This document shows, piece after piece, positions 51,932 to 60,104 of a DNA stretch of 64,000 bases; position 1 is the first letter of the stretch, and the number at the start of each line of letters is the position of its first letter. The notes under the pieces are model-generated. The model did not search any database. It was not told the origin of the DNA and saw nothing but the letters and a program-made list of their open reading frames with translations. Position numbers and translations under genes: made by a program. The stretch is from Saccharopolyspora sp. NFXS83 (GTDB lineage Bacteria; Actinomycetota; Actinomycetes; Mycobacteriales; Pseudonocardiaceae): contig NZ_JAPFGB010000035.1 of NCBI RefSeq assembly GCF_026241095.1, forward strand, positions 1-64,000. Direction: 5' to 3'.

Positions 51932-54619
51932 TCAGCGGTCCGCGGCGCGCAGGGCGTTGCCGCGTTCCCACGGGGCGACCCGGCCTCGCGGGTCGGTGAT
52001 CTCCGGTAGCGCCGAGCGGGACGGGGGGTCTTCGTCGGCTGCTCGGGCGGCGGTGGAGGCCGCGGCCTCGTCCGACTCGGCGGCCTCGTCCGGATCCCAG
52101 CCCAGCAGGTCCGTCACGGTCGCGTCCTCGCCCGGTGCCGGGTCGTCCGCCGGCGCCACGCACCCGGTGGACGCGGCGGCGCCGCGGCGGGCCTCGTCGG
52201 CCTCGCTCGCTCGGTGCGGCTCGCTCAGCGCGCCGAGCGGGTCGGCGGCCTGCGCCACCGCCGTCGCCGCGGGCGTGCGCAGCGGCAACGTGGCTCCCCG
52301 GACCGGGATCTCCAATCCGGCGGCCATCGCGACCGCCCGGTCCCACTCCGGGTCCCCGCTGTAGTCCGAATGCCCCAGCACGCCCGGAACCCAGCGGCGG
52401 AACGAGAACGGTCCGCGCTGCGGATCGGGCAGCCAGTGATCGCCACCTAGCACCAGCGCGCCCGTCGGGCCCCGCGTCGCGGGCGGCAGCGGGCCGTGCG
52501 AACCGTCCGGGCGCAGCCCGACGCCGATCAGCATCCCGTCGAAGACCTGCCGGTTCCACGTGGTCACCGCGCCACCGAGCGGGTCGGTGCCGCGGCACAA
52601 CGACCGCCACCGCCCGCTGAGCGACCCGGCCAGATCGCGCAGCGACTCGTGCGGCACCACTCCGGGGAACGCCCGCGGATAGGCCCACTGCAACTGGGAA
52701 CCCGCGGTGACCAGCCCGACCCGTTCCCGGTCGGCCTCCGGCAGCGACTCCAGCAGCCGCGCCGTGGCGACCGCGGCCAGCAGGCTGCCCTGGCTGTGCC
52801 CGACCAGCACCACTCGGGTGTCCGGCTCCGCCAAGTGCTCGGCGGCGCGGGCCGCCAGTTCCGGGACGACCTTCAGCGCGTAGCACGGCGGCACCACCGG
52901 GTGCGCCTCGCGCGGCCAGAACAACGTGAGGTCGCACAGGATCCCCAGGTAGCGCCCGGCGGTGCGCTCCTTCGCGGCCAGCTGCACCATCCGCAGCAGC
53001 CCCGCCGCGAGCAGGCCCAGGGCCAGCACGCCCAGCGTGCGCAGCCAGTCCGCCCACTCGGTGCGCGGGAAGTTCCACGCCCGCAGGCCCAGCGCCAACA
53101 CGGTGCTGGCGGTGAGCACCGCCGCGACCAGCAGCAGCACGTGGTGCGAGTAGCGGCGCTGCACGTCGGCCATCCGCCAGGACCCGGCCGCGTTGCGCTG
53201 GTCCTGCTGCCTGCCCGCGTGCAGCAGCGCGACCTGAGCGGGCACGTCGTCGGTGCCGTGCGGGAACCAGCGCCTGATCAGCATCCAGCAGCCCAGACCG
53301 GCTCCGCCCACGGCCAGCAGCACGGCGGCGCTGCCCCAGAACAACGCCACGTCGTCGTAAGCGGCGGGCAGCCGCAGGAACTCCGGAGCGCCCAGCGCCT
53401 GGCGCAGGGTCAGCGCGAGGCCCGCGCCGAACCCGGCGCCCAGCATGCACGCCAACATCAGCACCGGTGCCGCCATCCAGCCGCCCGCCCACGGGCGCAG
53501 ATCGCGGGGCACCGAGGACCAGCCGGGACGCGCCAGCAGCGCCGCCGGCACCAGCAGCACCGCCATGCCCACGCAGGTCAGCAGCAGGCCGACGGTGATC
53601 ACGTCCACCGTCGAGCCGGAACCGGGCAGCGGACCGTTCAGCGATCCCGGCAGGATCGCCACCGAGAACAGCAGCACCCCCGCGGCGGCCACGACGCTCC
53701 GGCGCGCGGTGCGGCTCAGCAGCCCGCGCACCACCGCGGCGACCGGGCCCGAACCCATGCCGCTCGGGTCGTCGAGCAGCAGCGTGCCGCCGAGCGAGAC
53801 CACCAGCAGCAGCTCGGCGAACAGCCAGCGCGGATCCGCGCTCGGCGTCAGCGGCCCGCCCAGCGCCAGCACCGAGATCACCGCCAGCGCCCCGACGACG
53901 TGCAGCGCGCGCAGCGCGGGGGTGTCCGGATCGGCGACGACGTTGGCGCCCGGCAGCACCGCGGCCCGCGCCGAGTGCCGGGAGTTGTCGCCGCGTCCCC
54001 CGAACGACTTCCACGCCCCGGACACCTTCCAGGACACGCTGGAGAGCCGGTGCATCAGCAAGACGATCAGACCGAGCAGCAGCATCGCGGGCACCGCTCG
54101 TACCGAGGGAACGGCGCGCAGCGACTCCGGCACGTAGGTCAGGCATTGCGCTCCGGGCCGCAGGCACTGCGCCGCGAGCAGATCCAGCAGCACCACCGCG
54201 AGCTGCGCGACGAACAGCATGGTCAGCAGCAGCGCGCTCACCCGCAGCAGCGCGCGCAGCACGTGCGACAGCGCCCCGCCGACGGCGCTTCCGGGCTTGG
54301 GCGGGGGCAGCATCCAGTGCGCGACGTTGCTCAGCGCGAACGGGAACATCAGCGCCCAGCTGGCCTTCGCCCAGCCGCCGGAGGTCATCCCGCCCCAGAC
54401 GTAGCCTTCGACGATCCGGGGCACCGTGCGGTCGCCGGCGGTGAGCATCGGACCGGGCACCGGGCGGCGCAGCCGATCCGCGGGCCGGACGATGCGCCCC
54501 ACCCCGTCACCCGCGACGTCGACCGAGGCCACCGAGTCGGTCAGCGCATCCCCGGTGGTCCCGAGGATGCCGTGCACCCGCAGCTCGACCACGCGGGTGT
54601 CGGGCCCCGGTATCTGCAC
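51932..54619 (-). CDS. Alpha/beta hydrolase interrupted by a ~10-helix membrane domain
   Basis: 895-residue protein. Residues 10-20 form a hydrolase strand with the oxyanion-type dipeptide His16-Gly17 (ELRVHGILG). About ten membrane helices follow (from ~120 to 545). The hydrolase continues with VVLVGHSQGSLLA, nucleophile Ser609, and candidate triad partners Asp679 (RGTDPLGG) and His750 (LGHSDY). The last ~110 residues are acidic and disordered. Likely a membrane-embedded esterase or lipase; substrate unknown. GTG at 54619 has AGGAGG six bases upstream. It follows the cyclase-like gene on the same strand but with two terminators between. Confidence 0.75.
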   Translation of the reverse strand: MQIPGPDTRVVELRVHGILGTTGDALTDSVASVDVAGDGVGRIVRPADRLRRPVPGPMLTAGDRTVPRIVEGYVWGGMTSGGWAKASWALMFPFALSNVAHWMLPPPKPGSAVGGALSHVLRALLRVSALLLTMLFVAQLAVVLLDLLAAQCLRPGAQCLTYVPESLRAVPSVRAVPAMLLLGLIVLLMHRLSSVSWKVSGAWKSFGGRGDNSRHSARAAVLPGANVVADPDTPALRALHVVGALAVISVLALGGPLTPSADPRWLFAELLLVVSLGGTLLLDDPSGMGSGPVAAVVRGLLSRTARRSVVAAAGVLLFSVAILPGSLNGPLPGSGSTVDVITVGLLLTCVGMAVLLVPAALLARPGWSSVPRDLRPWAGGWMAAPVLMLACMLGAGFGAGLALTLRQALGAPEFLRLPAAYDDVALFWGSAAVLLAVGGAGLGCWMLIRRWFPHGTDDVPAQVALLHAGRQQDQRNAAGSWRMADVQRRYSHHVLLLVAAVLTASTVLALGLRAWNFPRTEWADWLRTLGVLALGLLAAGLLRMVQLAAKERTAGRYLGILCDLTLFWPREAHPVVPPCYALKVVPELAARAAEHLAEPDTRVVLVGHSQGSLLAAVATARLLESLPEADRERVGLVTAGSQLQWAYPRAFPGVVPHESLRDLAGSLSGRWRSLCRGTDPLGGAVTTWNRQVFDGMLIGVGLRPDGSHGPLPPATRGPTGALVLGGDHWLPDPQRGPFSFRRWVPGVLGHSDYSGDPEWDRAVAMAAGLEIPVRGATLPLRTPAATAVAQAADPLGALSEPHRASEADEARRGAAASTGCVAPADDPAPGEDATVTDLLGWDPDEAAESDEAAASTAARAADEDPPSRSALPEITDPRGRVAPWERGNALRAADR

Positions 54620-54901
54620 TTGTGCCTCCTGGCCATCGGATCGGTGATGATCACTTGGCAGTGATTGTCCACCGCAGATCGACTCGTGGCGAGCCCTCCG
54701 ACACCCGATTGTGACGGCCCTCGCCCCTGCCTGTCCCCGGTTCGCCAGGAGTGGCGCGGAGATCCAGGTCAGGGGCGTGCACCGCGCGTCGCGCGGGTCC
54801 GGGCGGCAGCACCGTCCGGGTGATCCCAGGCGTGTCGCGGCCGGTACCGGCCGCGGGGCGGCCGGGTTCGCCTACCCCCAGGAAGGCGAACGTGGGCCGC
54901 C
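54620..54901 (-). other. Intergenic stretch upstream of the hydrolase gene
   Basis: With the twin terminators (54902-54965) this is the 369-base gap between the cyclase-like gene and the hydrolase gene. It should contain the hydrolase promoter; I see no gene in it. Confidence 0.45.
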
Positions 54902-54965
54902 GGTCCGAGGAACCGTCCCCTCCGCGGTTCCTCGGACCCGGCCCTGCGCCCCGTCGCGCAGGGCC
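54902..54965 (-). terminator. Twin hairpin terminators after the cyclase-like gene
   Basis: GGTCCGAGGAACCG (54902-54915) pairs perfectly with 54925-54938, and GGCCCTGCGC (54940-54949) with GCGCAGGGCC (54956-54965). They begin 24 bases after the stop codon on the minus strand. Confidence 0.8.
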
Positions 54966-54988
54966 GCGCGCCGCTCCCGCACGTTCGC

Positions 54989-55825
54989 TCAGTTCTGCCC
55001 GTTGAAGCCGATGTCCCGCGCCTGTCCGACCTGGAGCACGGAACCGCCGGTGGAGCCGGAGAACTCGTTGTGCACCGTGTTGTTCACCGTGTTGGTGATC
55101 GGCTGCGGCGGATGTGCCTGTTCCGGTGCGCCCTGCTGGTCCTTCTGGAGCTGCGCGGCGTCGACCGGTGCGGCGTCGACCCCGTCGAGCGAGTCCGGGT
55201 TCACCGAGGCGGTGGGCGTGTAGAGGTAGCCGACGTCTTCGTAGCTCTTGACCTTGACGGCGCGTTCGGCGAAGCGGGCCGGGCGGAGTTTCACGTAGGC
55301 GCCGCGGATGACGTCGGTGAACACCCGCTGCGACAGGATCGCGGCGAGGAAGGTCGAGTCCGGGTCGGATTCCTCGAGGATCTTGCGGACGGGTGCGGAG
55401 TCGAGCAGGCGGTGGGTCTCGTTCATCGCGGTGGACAGTCCGCTGTCGGGGATGGGGCCGAGGTGGATGCTGGCGCGCAGCCGCAGGCGCAGGGCGCGGT
55501 CGCGGGCGCGCACGACCTCGTCGTGGTCTTGGAGCACCTCGTCGAGTTCGGTGAGGAACGGGTCGACGAGGAAGGGCACGTCGGTGGCGTCGACGCCGAA
55601 GTAGTAGCCGTCGCCGGTGGAGGTGCCGAACACCCGGTTCTCCCACAGGCGCGACAGCCCGGCCTGGTCGAGGGCCTGCGCCAGCAGGTCCGGGATGTCC
55701 CGGCTGAGCTGTTGCTGGTGCGCGCTGGGGCTGTTGCTGAAGTCCTTGGTGTCCACGGCGAACACCGCGCGGTACGGCGGCAGCTGCTTGGTGCGTCGCA
55801 CGTGGGGGCTGGTACCGGTCGACAT
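54989..55825 (-). CDS. Class III cyclase-fold protein with C-terminal amyloid-like motif
   Basis: 278-residue protein. Residues 18-205 match the class III nucleotidyl cyclase fold: VFAVDTKDFS with metal Asp25, GTSTGDGYYFGVD with Asp72, LRASIHLGPI, and N-x3-R (Asn135, Arg139) where the transition-state pair lies, so it may be active. Base specificity cannot be read. After a Gln/Pro linker the end (253-278) has NEFSGSTGGSVLQVGQARDI, resembling the RHIM-like bacterial amyloid signalling motif (G-x-V-x-Q-x-G core). ATG 55825 is preceded by CAGGAAGGAAA. Lies between a Crp-like regulator and a membrane hydrolase. Confidence 0.72.
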   Translation of the reverse strand: MSTGTSPHVRRTKQLPPYRAVFAVDTKDFSNSPSAHQQQLSRDIPDLLAQALDQAGLSRLWENRVFGTSTGDGYYFGVDATDVPFLVDPFLTELDEVLQDHDEVVRARDRALRLRLRASIHLGPIPDSGLSTAMNETHRLLDSAPVRKILEESDPDSTFLAAILSQRVFTDVIRGAYVKLRPARFAERAVKVKSYEDVGYLYTPTASVNPDSLDGVDAAPVDAAQLQKDQQGAPEQAHPPQPITNTVNNTVHNEFSGSTGGSVLQVGQARDIGFNGQN

Positions 55826-55911
55826 GGTGTTTCCTTCCTGCCTCGGCCGAGCGCTGCGCCGGATCGGCGCCGCCCGGCTCGTCGAGATCCAGCATCGAGC
55901 GGGTGTGCTGG

Positions 55912-55937
55912 GGGGGTGTCCGATTTCGGACACCCCC
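55912..55937 (-). terminator. Hairpin after the Crp-like gene
   Basis: GGGGGTGTCCGA (55912-55923) pairs perfectly with TCGGACACCCCC (55926-55937), 15 bases past the regulator stop codon on the minus strand. It separates this gene from the cyclase-like gene. Confidence 0.75.
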
Positions 55938-55951
55938 GACTATGAAGTGGA

Positions 55952-56647
55952 TCACACGTGGTCAGGTGGGCTGATCTCGGCCCGCAACGCGTCGATCTTG
56001 AGCACCTGCACTCCCTGCGGCTCGGTGCGCAGCAACCCCAGGGCGCGGAAGTCGGACAGGCTCGCCGCCACCGACGTCCGCGACATCCCCAGCAGATCGG
56101 CCAGTTCGCGCTGGGACAGCTGCACGAACCAGTCCACCTCGTCGGCCGCGGCGAGCCGGCACAGCAGCCACGCCACCTTCGACTTCACCGACAACCCGGC
56201 CAGCTCGGCGACCATGGTGCTGTTGGACCGCAACTTCGCGCTCACGTAGCGGGTGAGCTGCCGTTCGAGCCTGCGGCGGCGGATGAAGGCGGCGAACTCG
56301 GTGCCGCGCAGCAGCTGCACCGCGCACTTCGACAGGGCGTAGGCGCTGGCCGACCGGGGCTGCTGGTCCAGATCCGCCTGCTCGCCGATCACGTCGCCCG
56401 CCCAGCGCACCGCGAGCAGCGCCCGTCCCTGATCGAGCCGCGCGCCGACGATCTGGCAGGCGCCGGACAGCAGCACGAGCACGTGATCGCCGTCGTCGCC
56501 CTCCTTGAGCAGCACGTCGCCCGGTTCGTACCGGACCGGAGCGCCGACGCGCAGCAGGTCGCGCCACTCGTCCGCGGCGAGGTGATCGCGGAACGTGCGG
56601 TAGCCGTCGAGCGGGGTGGGCGCCACGGGTGTCGAGTTTTGCCGCAT
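55952..56647 (-). CDS. Crp/Fnr family regulator with cyclic-nucleotide-binding domain
   Basis: 231-residue regulator. The N-terminal beta-barrel has PVRYEPGDVLLKEGDDGDHVLVLLSG, ALLAVRWAGDVIGEQADLDQ and PRSASAYAL, where the GE-x-(6)-R-S/A phosphate cassette of cNMP sites is recognisable (Gly-Glu then Arg-Ser-Ala). The C-terminal winged helix contains LSQRELADLLGMSRTSVAAS. It may sense the product of the adjacent cyclase-like protein. I chose ATG 56647; a TTG at 56683 in frame is less likely. Divergent from tmk. Confidence 0.88.
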   Translation of the reverse strand: MRQNSTPVAPTPLDGYRTFRDHLAADEWRDLLRVGAPVRYEPGDVLLKEGDDGDHVLVLLSGACQIVGARLDQGRALLAVRWAGDVIGEQADLDQQPRSASAYALSKCAVQLLRGTEFAAFIRRRRLERQLTRYVSAKLRSNSTMVAELAGLSVKSKVAWLLCRLAAADEVDWFVQLSQRELADLLGMSRTSVAASLSDFRALGLLRTEPQGVQVLKIDALRAEISPPDHV

Positions 56648-56727
56648 CGCACCCGGATGTGAACCGTTTTCGCGCCACGTCAACCCTATCGGCGGTCTGC
56701 GCGCGGTCGCTGCGTATCGTCCTCGGC

Positions 56728-57366
56728 GTGGGGCGGCTGATCGTGATCGAAGGACTGGACGGCGCGGGCAAGCGCACGCTCGCCGCAGGGCTCACCGAGC
56801 GGCTTCGCCAGGGCGGCAGCACCGTCGCGCACGCCGCGTTCCCGCGGTATTCCGCGGACGTGCACGCCGAACTCGTCGCCGAAGCGCTGCACGGCGGCCA
56901 CGGCGACCTCGGCGAGTCCGTGCACGGCATGGCCGTGCTCTACGCGCTGGACCGGCGGGACGCGGCCGAGGAGCTGCGCGCGGACCTCGCCGCGCACGAC
57001 GTGGTGCTGCTGGACCGCTACGTCGCCTCCAACGCCGCCTACGGCGCCGCCCGGCTGCACCAGGACGCCGACGGGGAGTTCGTGCGGTGGGTGCGGGAAC
57101 TCGAGGTCGAGAGGTTCGCCGTGCCGCGGCCCGATCTGCAGCTGCTGCTGCGGGTCCCGGCCGACGTGGCGGCCTCCCGCGCCGAGCACCGGGAGCGCAC
57201 CGAGACCCGGCGCCGCGACAACTTCGAATCCGACTCCTCGCTGCAGCGGCGCTGCGGCGCGGTGTACGCGCAGCTCGCCGAGATCGGCTGGTGGTCGCCG
57301 TGGCGGGTGATCGACGGCGCCGAGCGCCTGGACTACGCCGAGCTGGCGGCCGAGATCACCGGCTGA
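56728..57366 (+). CDS. tmk: dTMP kinase
   Basis: Phosphorylates dTMP to dTDP for DNA synthesis. The 212-residue P-loop kinase has LIVIEGLDGAGKRTLAAGL, LDRYVASNAAYGAARL (DRY) and the lid region RTETRRRDNFESD. GTG at 56728 chosen from the family N-terminus; the TATCGT at 56715-56720 is well placed as a -10 box for a leaderless message. Corresponds to Rv3247c, upstream of mtrA, with no sahH between purine and kinase genes here. Confidence 0.93.
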   Translation: MGRLIVIEGLDGAGKRTLAAGLTERLRQGGSTVAHAAFPRYSADVHAELVAEALHGGHGDLGESVHGMAVLYALDRRDAAEELRADLAAHDVVLLDRYVASNAAYGAARLHQDADGEFVRWVRELEVERFAVPRPDLQLLLRVPADVAASRAEHRERTETRRRDNFESDSSLQRRCGAVYAQLAEIGWWSPWRVIDGAERLDYAELAAEITG

Positions 57367-57532
57367 AGCGCCCGGACGCCCTCGGTGATCGCGGGCGGTG
57401 CGCGCGCCGCGGCTGGTCCACGCCTTGAGTACCCCGTTCGGCGGTACAAGTCCCTCCGCGTTCGGTGCAGGCATGACGACCTGCGGTGACGATCGGCGGG
57501 TGCTGTCCGGCCCAGGAGTGAGAAGTGCAACC

Positions 57533-58219
57533 ATGTGGGGCATGAAGGCGCGCGTGCTCGTGGTGGACGACGATCCGGCCCTGGCCGAAATGCTGACCAT
57601 CGTCCTGCGGGGCGAAGGGTTCGAAACCGCTGTGGTCAGCGACGGAACCAAGGCGATGCCCGCACTGCGCGAACTGAAACCCGACGTGGTGCTGCTCGAC
57701 CTCATGCTGCCCGGCATGAACGGCATCGACGTGTGCAAGGCGATCCGCACCGAGTCCGTGGTGCCGATCGTGATGCTCACCGCCAAGAGCGACACCGTCG
57801 ACGTGGTGCTCGGCCTCGAATCCGGCGCCGACGACTACGTCGTCAAACCCTTCAAGCCGAAGGAACTCGTCGCCCGCCTGCGCGCCCGTCTGCGCCGCAC
57901 CGACGCCGAACCCGCCGAGGTGCTCGCCATCGGCGACCTCAGCATCGACGTCCCCGGCCACGAGGTGACCCGCGAGGGCGTGCCGATAGCGCTCACCCCG
58001 CTGGAGTTCGACCTGCTGGTCGCGCTGGCCCGCAAGCCGCGCCAGGTGTTCACCCGCGAAGTCCTGCTGGAGCAGGTCTGGGGCTACCGGCACGCCGCCG
58101 ACACCCGGCTGGTCAACGTCCACGTGCAGCGGCTGCGGTCCAAGGTGGAGCGCGACCCGGAACGCCCCGAGGTGGTGCTGACGGTCCGCGGTGTCGGGTA
58201 CAAGGCGGGCCCGCCGTGA
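57533..58219 (+). CDS. mtrA: Response regulator MtrA
   Basis: OmpR-type response regulator controlling DNA replication, division and cell-wall hydrolases. The 228-residue protein has the receiver domain with VVDDDP, phospho-acceptor Asp56 in VVLLDLMLPGMNG, conserved Thr and Lys (MLTAKSD, YVVKPFKPKE), and a winged helix (PLEFDLLVALARKPRQVFTR, WGYRHAADTRLVNVHVQRLR). ATG at 57533 gives exactly the known M. tuberculosis length and has a GAGAAG ribosome site; ATG 57542 is an alternative. Confidence 0.96.
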   Translation: MWGMKARVLVVDDDPALAEMLTIVLRGEGFETAVVSDGTKAMPALRELKPDVVLLDLMLPGMNGIDVCKAIRTESVVPIVMLTAKSDTVDVVLGLESGADDYVVKPFKPKELVARLRARLRRTDAEPAEVLAIGDLSIDVPGHEVTREGVPIALTPLEFDLLVALARKPRQVFTREVLLEQVWGYRHAADTRLVNVHVQRLRSKVERDPERPEVVLTVRGVGYKAGPP

Positions 58220-58238
58220 TCCCTCGGCTCAGGTCGCG

Positions 58239-60104
58239 TTGAGCGGGTGGGCGAGCCGGGGCAGGGTGCTGCGCCGGTGGGGGACGCGCGCCCGCGATGA
58301 GCTCAGGGAACGCTGGCAGCGCTTCGAACGCGTGTGGCGGCGCTCCATGCAGTTGCGCGTGGTGGTCAGCACGCTCGCGCTGTCCTCGGTGGTCATCTGC
58401 GTGCTGGGCATGGTGCTGCAGACGCAGATCACCTACCAGCTGATGACCGCGAAGGAACGCGCCGCGATCATGCAGGTGCAGTCGAGCCTGCCGGTGCTGG
58501 AGCGGGAGCTGACCGCCGTCGACCCGAACTCCGACGACGTCTCCCAGCAGCTCGAACAGGCCCTCAACCGCCTCACCACGCCCAATTCGAGCGGTTCCAC
58601 GCAGCAACCGGCCGCGGGCGCCTTCGAACCCGTGCTGGTGGACGGCGCGGGCGCCGGGTCCGAGCCGCATCCCTTCGCCGGCCCCCTGCGCGACGTGCCG
58701 GACGGACTGCGCAGGTTCGTCGAACAAGGCCAGCTGGCGAAGCAGATCACCACGGTGCCGCGCGGGACTGAACCGGTCACGATGCTGGTCGTCGGCACCC
58801 CCGTCGACAGCTCCACCCGCTCGCTGCAGGCGTACCTGCTGTTCCCGCTGACCTCGGAGAAGAGCACGCTCGGCTTCGTGCAGAGCACGCTGCTGGTCGG
58901 CGGGCTGGTGCTGGTGGTCCTGCTCGGCGCCATCACGAACCTCGTCACCCGCCAGGTGGTGCGCCCCGTGCGGCAGGCCGCGCAGAACGCCGCGCGCCTC
59001 GCCGACGGCGACCTGGACCAGCGGATGCGGGTCATCGGCGAGGACGACGTGGCCCGGCTGGCCGAGTCGTTCAACGAGATGGCCGACAGCCTCAAGCAGC
59101 AGATCAAGCAGCTGGAGGAGTTCGGCCAGCTGCAACGCCGCTTCACCTCCGACGTATCGCACGAGCTGCGCACCCCGCTGACCACGGTCCGGATGGCCGC
59201 CGACGTGCTGCACGCCTCCCGCGAGCAGTTCCCGCCCGGCTTGGCCCGCTCCACCGAGCTGCTCGTCGACGAACTGGACAGGTTCGAGGCGCTGCTGGCG
59301 GACCTGCTGGAGATCTCCCGGCTCGACGCGGGCGTCGCCGAACTCGCCGCCGAACCGCTGGACCTGCCCGCGATCGTGCAGCGCGCCGTGGACTCGGTGC
59401 GCGGCATCGCCGAGACCAGCAAGGTCCCGCTGCGCGTCGAGGTGGCGGGCGACGACCTCGACCTGGTCGGCGACGCCCGCCGCGTCGAACGCATCGTGCG
59501 CAACCTGATCGCCAACGCCATCGACCACGCCGAAGGCGGGCCGGTGGAGATCAGGTTCGGCGCCGACGACCGCGCCGTCGCCGTCAGCGTCCGCGACTAC
59601 GGCGTCGGGCTCCGCCCGGGCGAAGCGGAACTGGTGTTCACCCGGTTCTGGCGCGCCGACCCGTCCCGCAACCGCCGCACCGGCGGCACCGGACTCGGCC
59701 TGTCGATCAGCTCCGAGGACGCGCGGCTGCACGGCGGGCTGCTCGACGCGTGGGGCGAACCGGGCTCGGGATCGTGCTTCCGGCTGACGTTGCCGCGCAC
59801 GCCCGGGCAGGACTTCACCGACAGCCCGCTGGCGCTGCCCGTCGGACGGCGCATCGCCGCCCCGGGAGCGCTGCTGGCCCGCACCCTCGACGCGCAGGCC
59901 GAAGGCGAGCGGGAGGGCGCGGTCCGGGACACCGGCCCCGCACGGCTCTCCGAACCCTCCCCGCACGACTCCGCCGGGCTCGACCAGGAACGGCCGGAGC
60001 ACCCGCCGAGCGAGGACCAGGCGAGGGTCGATCAGACGAAGGCCGACCACGCCAGGACCGGTCGCGCCATCCCCGTCGAACGAGGCTGGGAGGACCTGCG
60101 ATGA
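58239..60104 (+). CDS. mtrB: Sensor histidine kinase MtrB
   Basis: Membrane kinase for MtrA. A basic N-terminus, first membrane segment (VVVSTLALSSVVICVLGMVL), an extracytoplasmic sensor of ~130 residues, a second membrane segment, HAMP, then the phospho-acceptor helix RRFTSDVSHELRTPLTTVRM and ATPase motifs NLIANAIDHA, DYGVGLRPGE, GGTGLGLSI. The C-terminal tail is Glu/Asp/Arg-rich. The start is undecided: TTG 58239 is given; GTG 58191 (inside mtrA) and GTG 58266 are in frame. The stop overlaps lpqB as ATGA. Confidence 0.93.
   Translation: MSGWASRGRVLRRWGTRARDELRERWQRFERVWRRSMQLRVVVSTLALSSVVICVLGMVLQTQITYQLMTAKERAAIMQVQSSLPVLERELTAVDPNSDDVSQQLEQALNRLTTPNSSGSTQQPAAGAFEPVLVDGAGAGSEPHPFAGPLRDVPDGLRRFVEQGQLAKQITTVPRGTEPVTMLVVGTPVDSSTRSLQAYLLFPLTSEKSTLGFVQSTLLVGGLVLVVLLGAITNLVTRQVVRPVRQAAQNAARLADGDLDQRMRVIGEDDVARLAESFNEMADSLKQQIKQLEEFGQLQRRFTSDVSHELRTPLTTVRMAADVLHASREQFPPGLARSTELLVDELDRFEALLADLLEISRLDAGVAELAAEPLDLPAIVQRAVDSVRGIAETSKVPLRVEVAGDDLDLVGDARRVERIVRNLIANAIDHAEGGPVEIRFGADDRAVAVSVRDYGVGLRPGEAELVFTRFWRADPSRNRRTGGTGLGLSISSEDARLHGGLLDAWGEPGSGSCFRLTLPRTPGQDFTDSPLALPVGRRIAAPGALLARTLDAQAEGEREGAVRDTGPARLSEPSPHDSAGLDQERPEHPPSEDQARVDQTKADHARTGRAIPVERGWEDLR

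Noticed and set aside
56678-56683. TTGACG as the -35 box or TTG start of the Crp-like gene
   Set aside because: No acceptable -10 box at the right distance, and a TTG start has no ribosome site; the ATG at 56647 is preferred.
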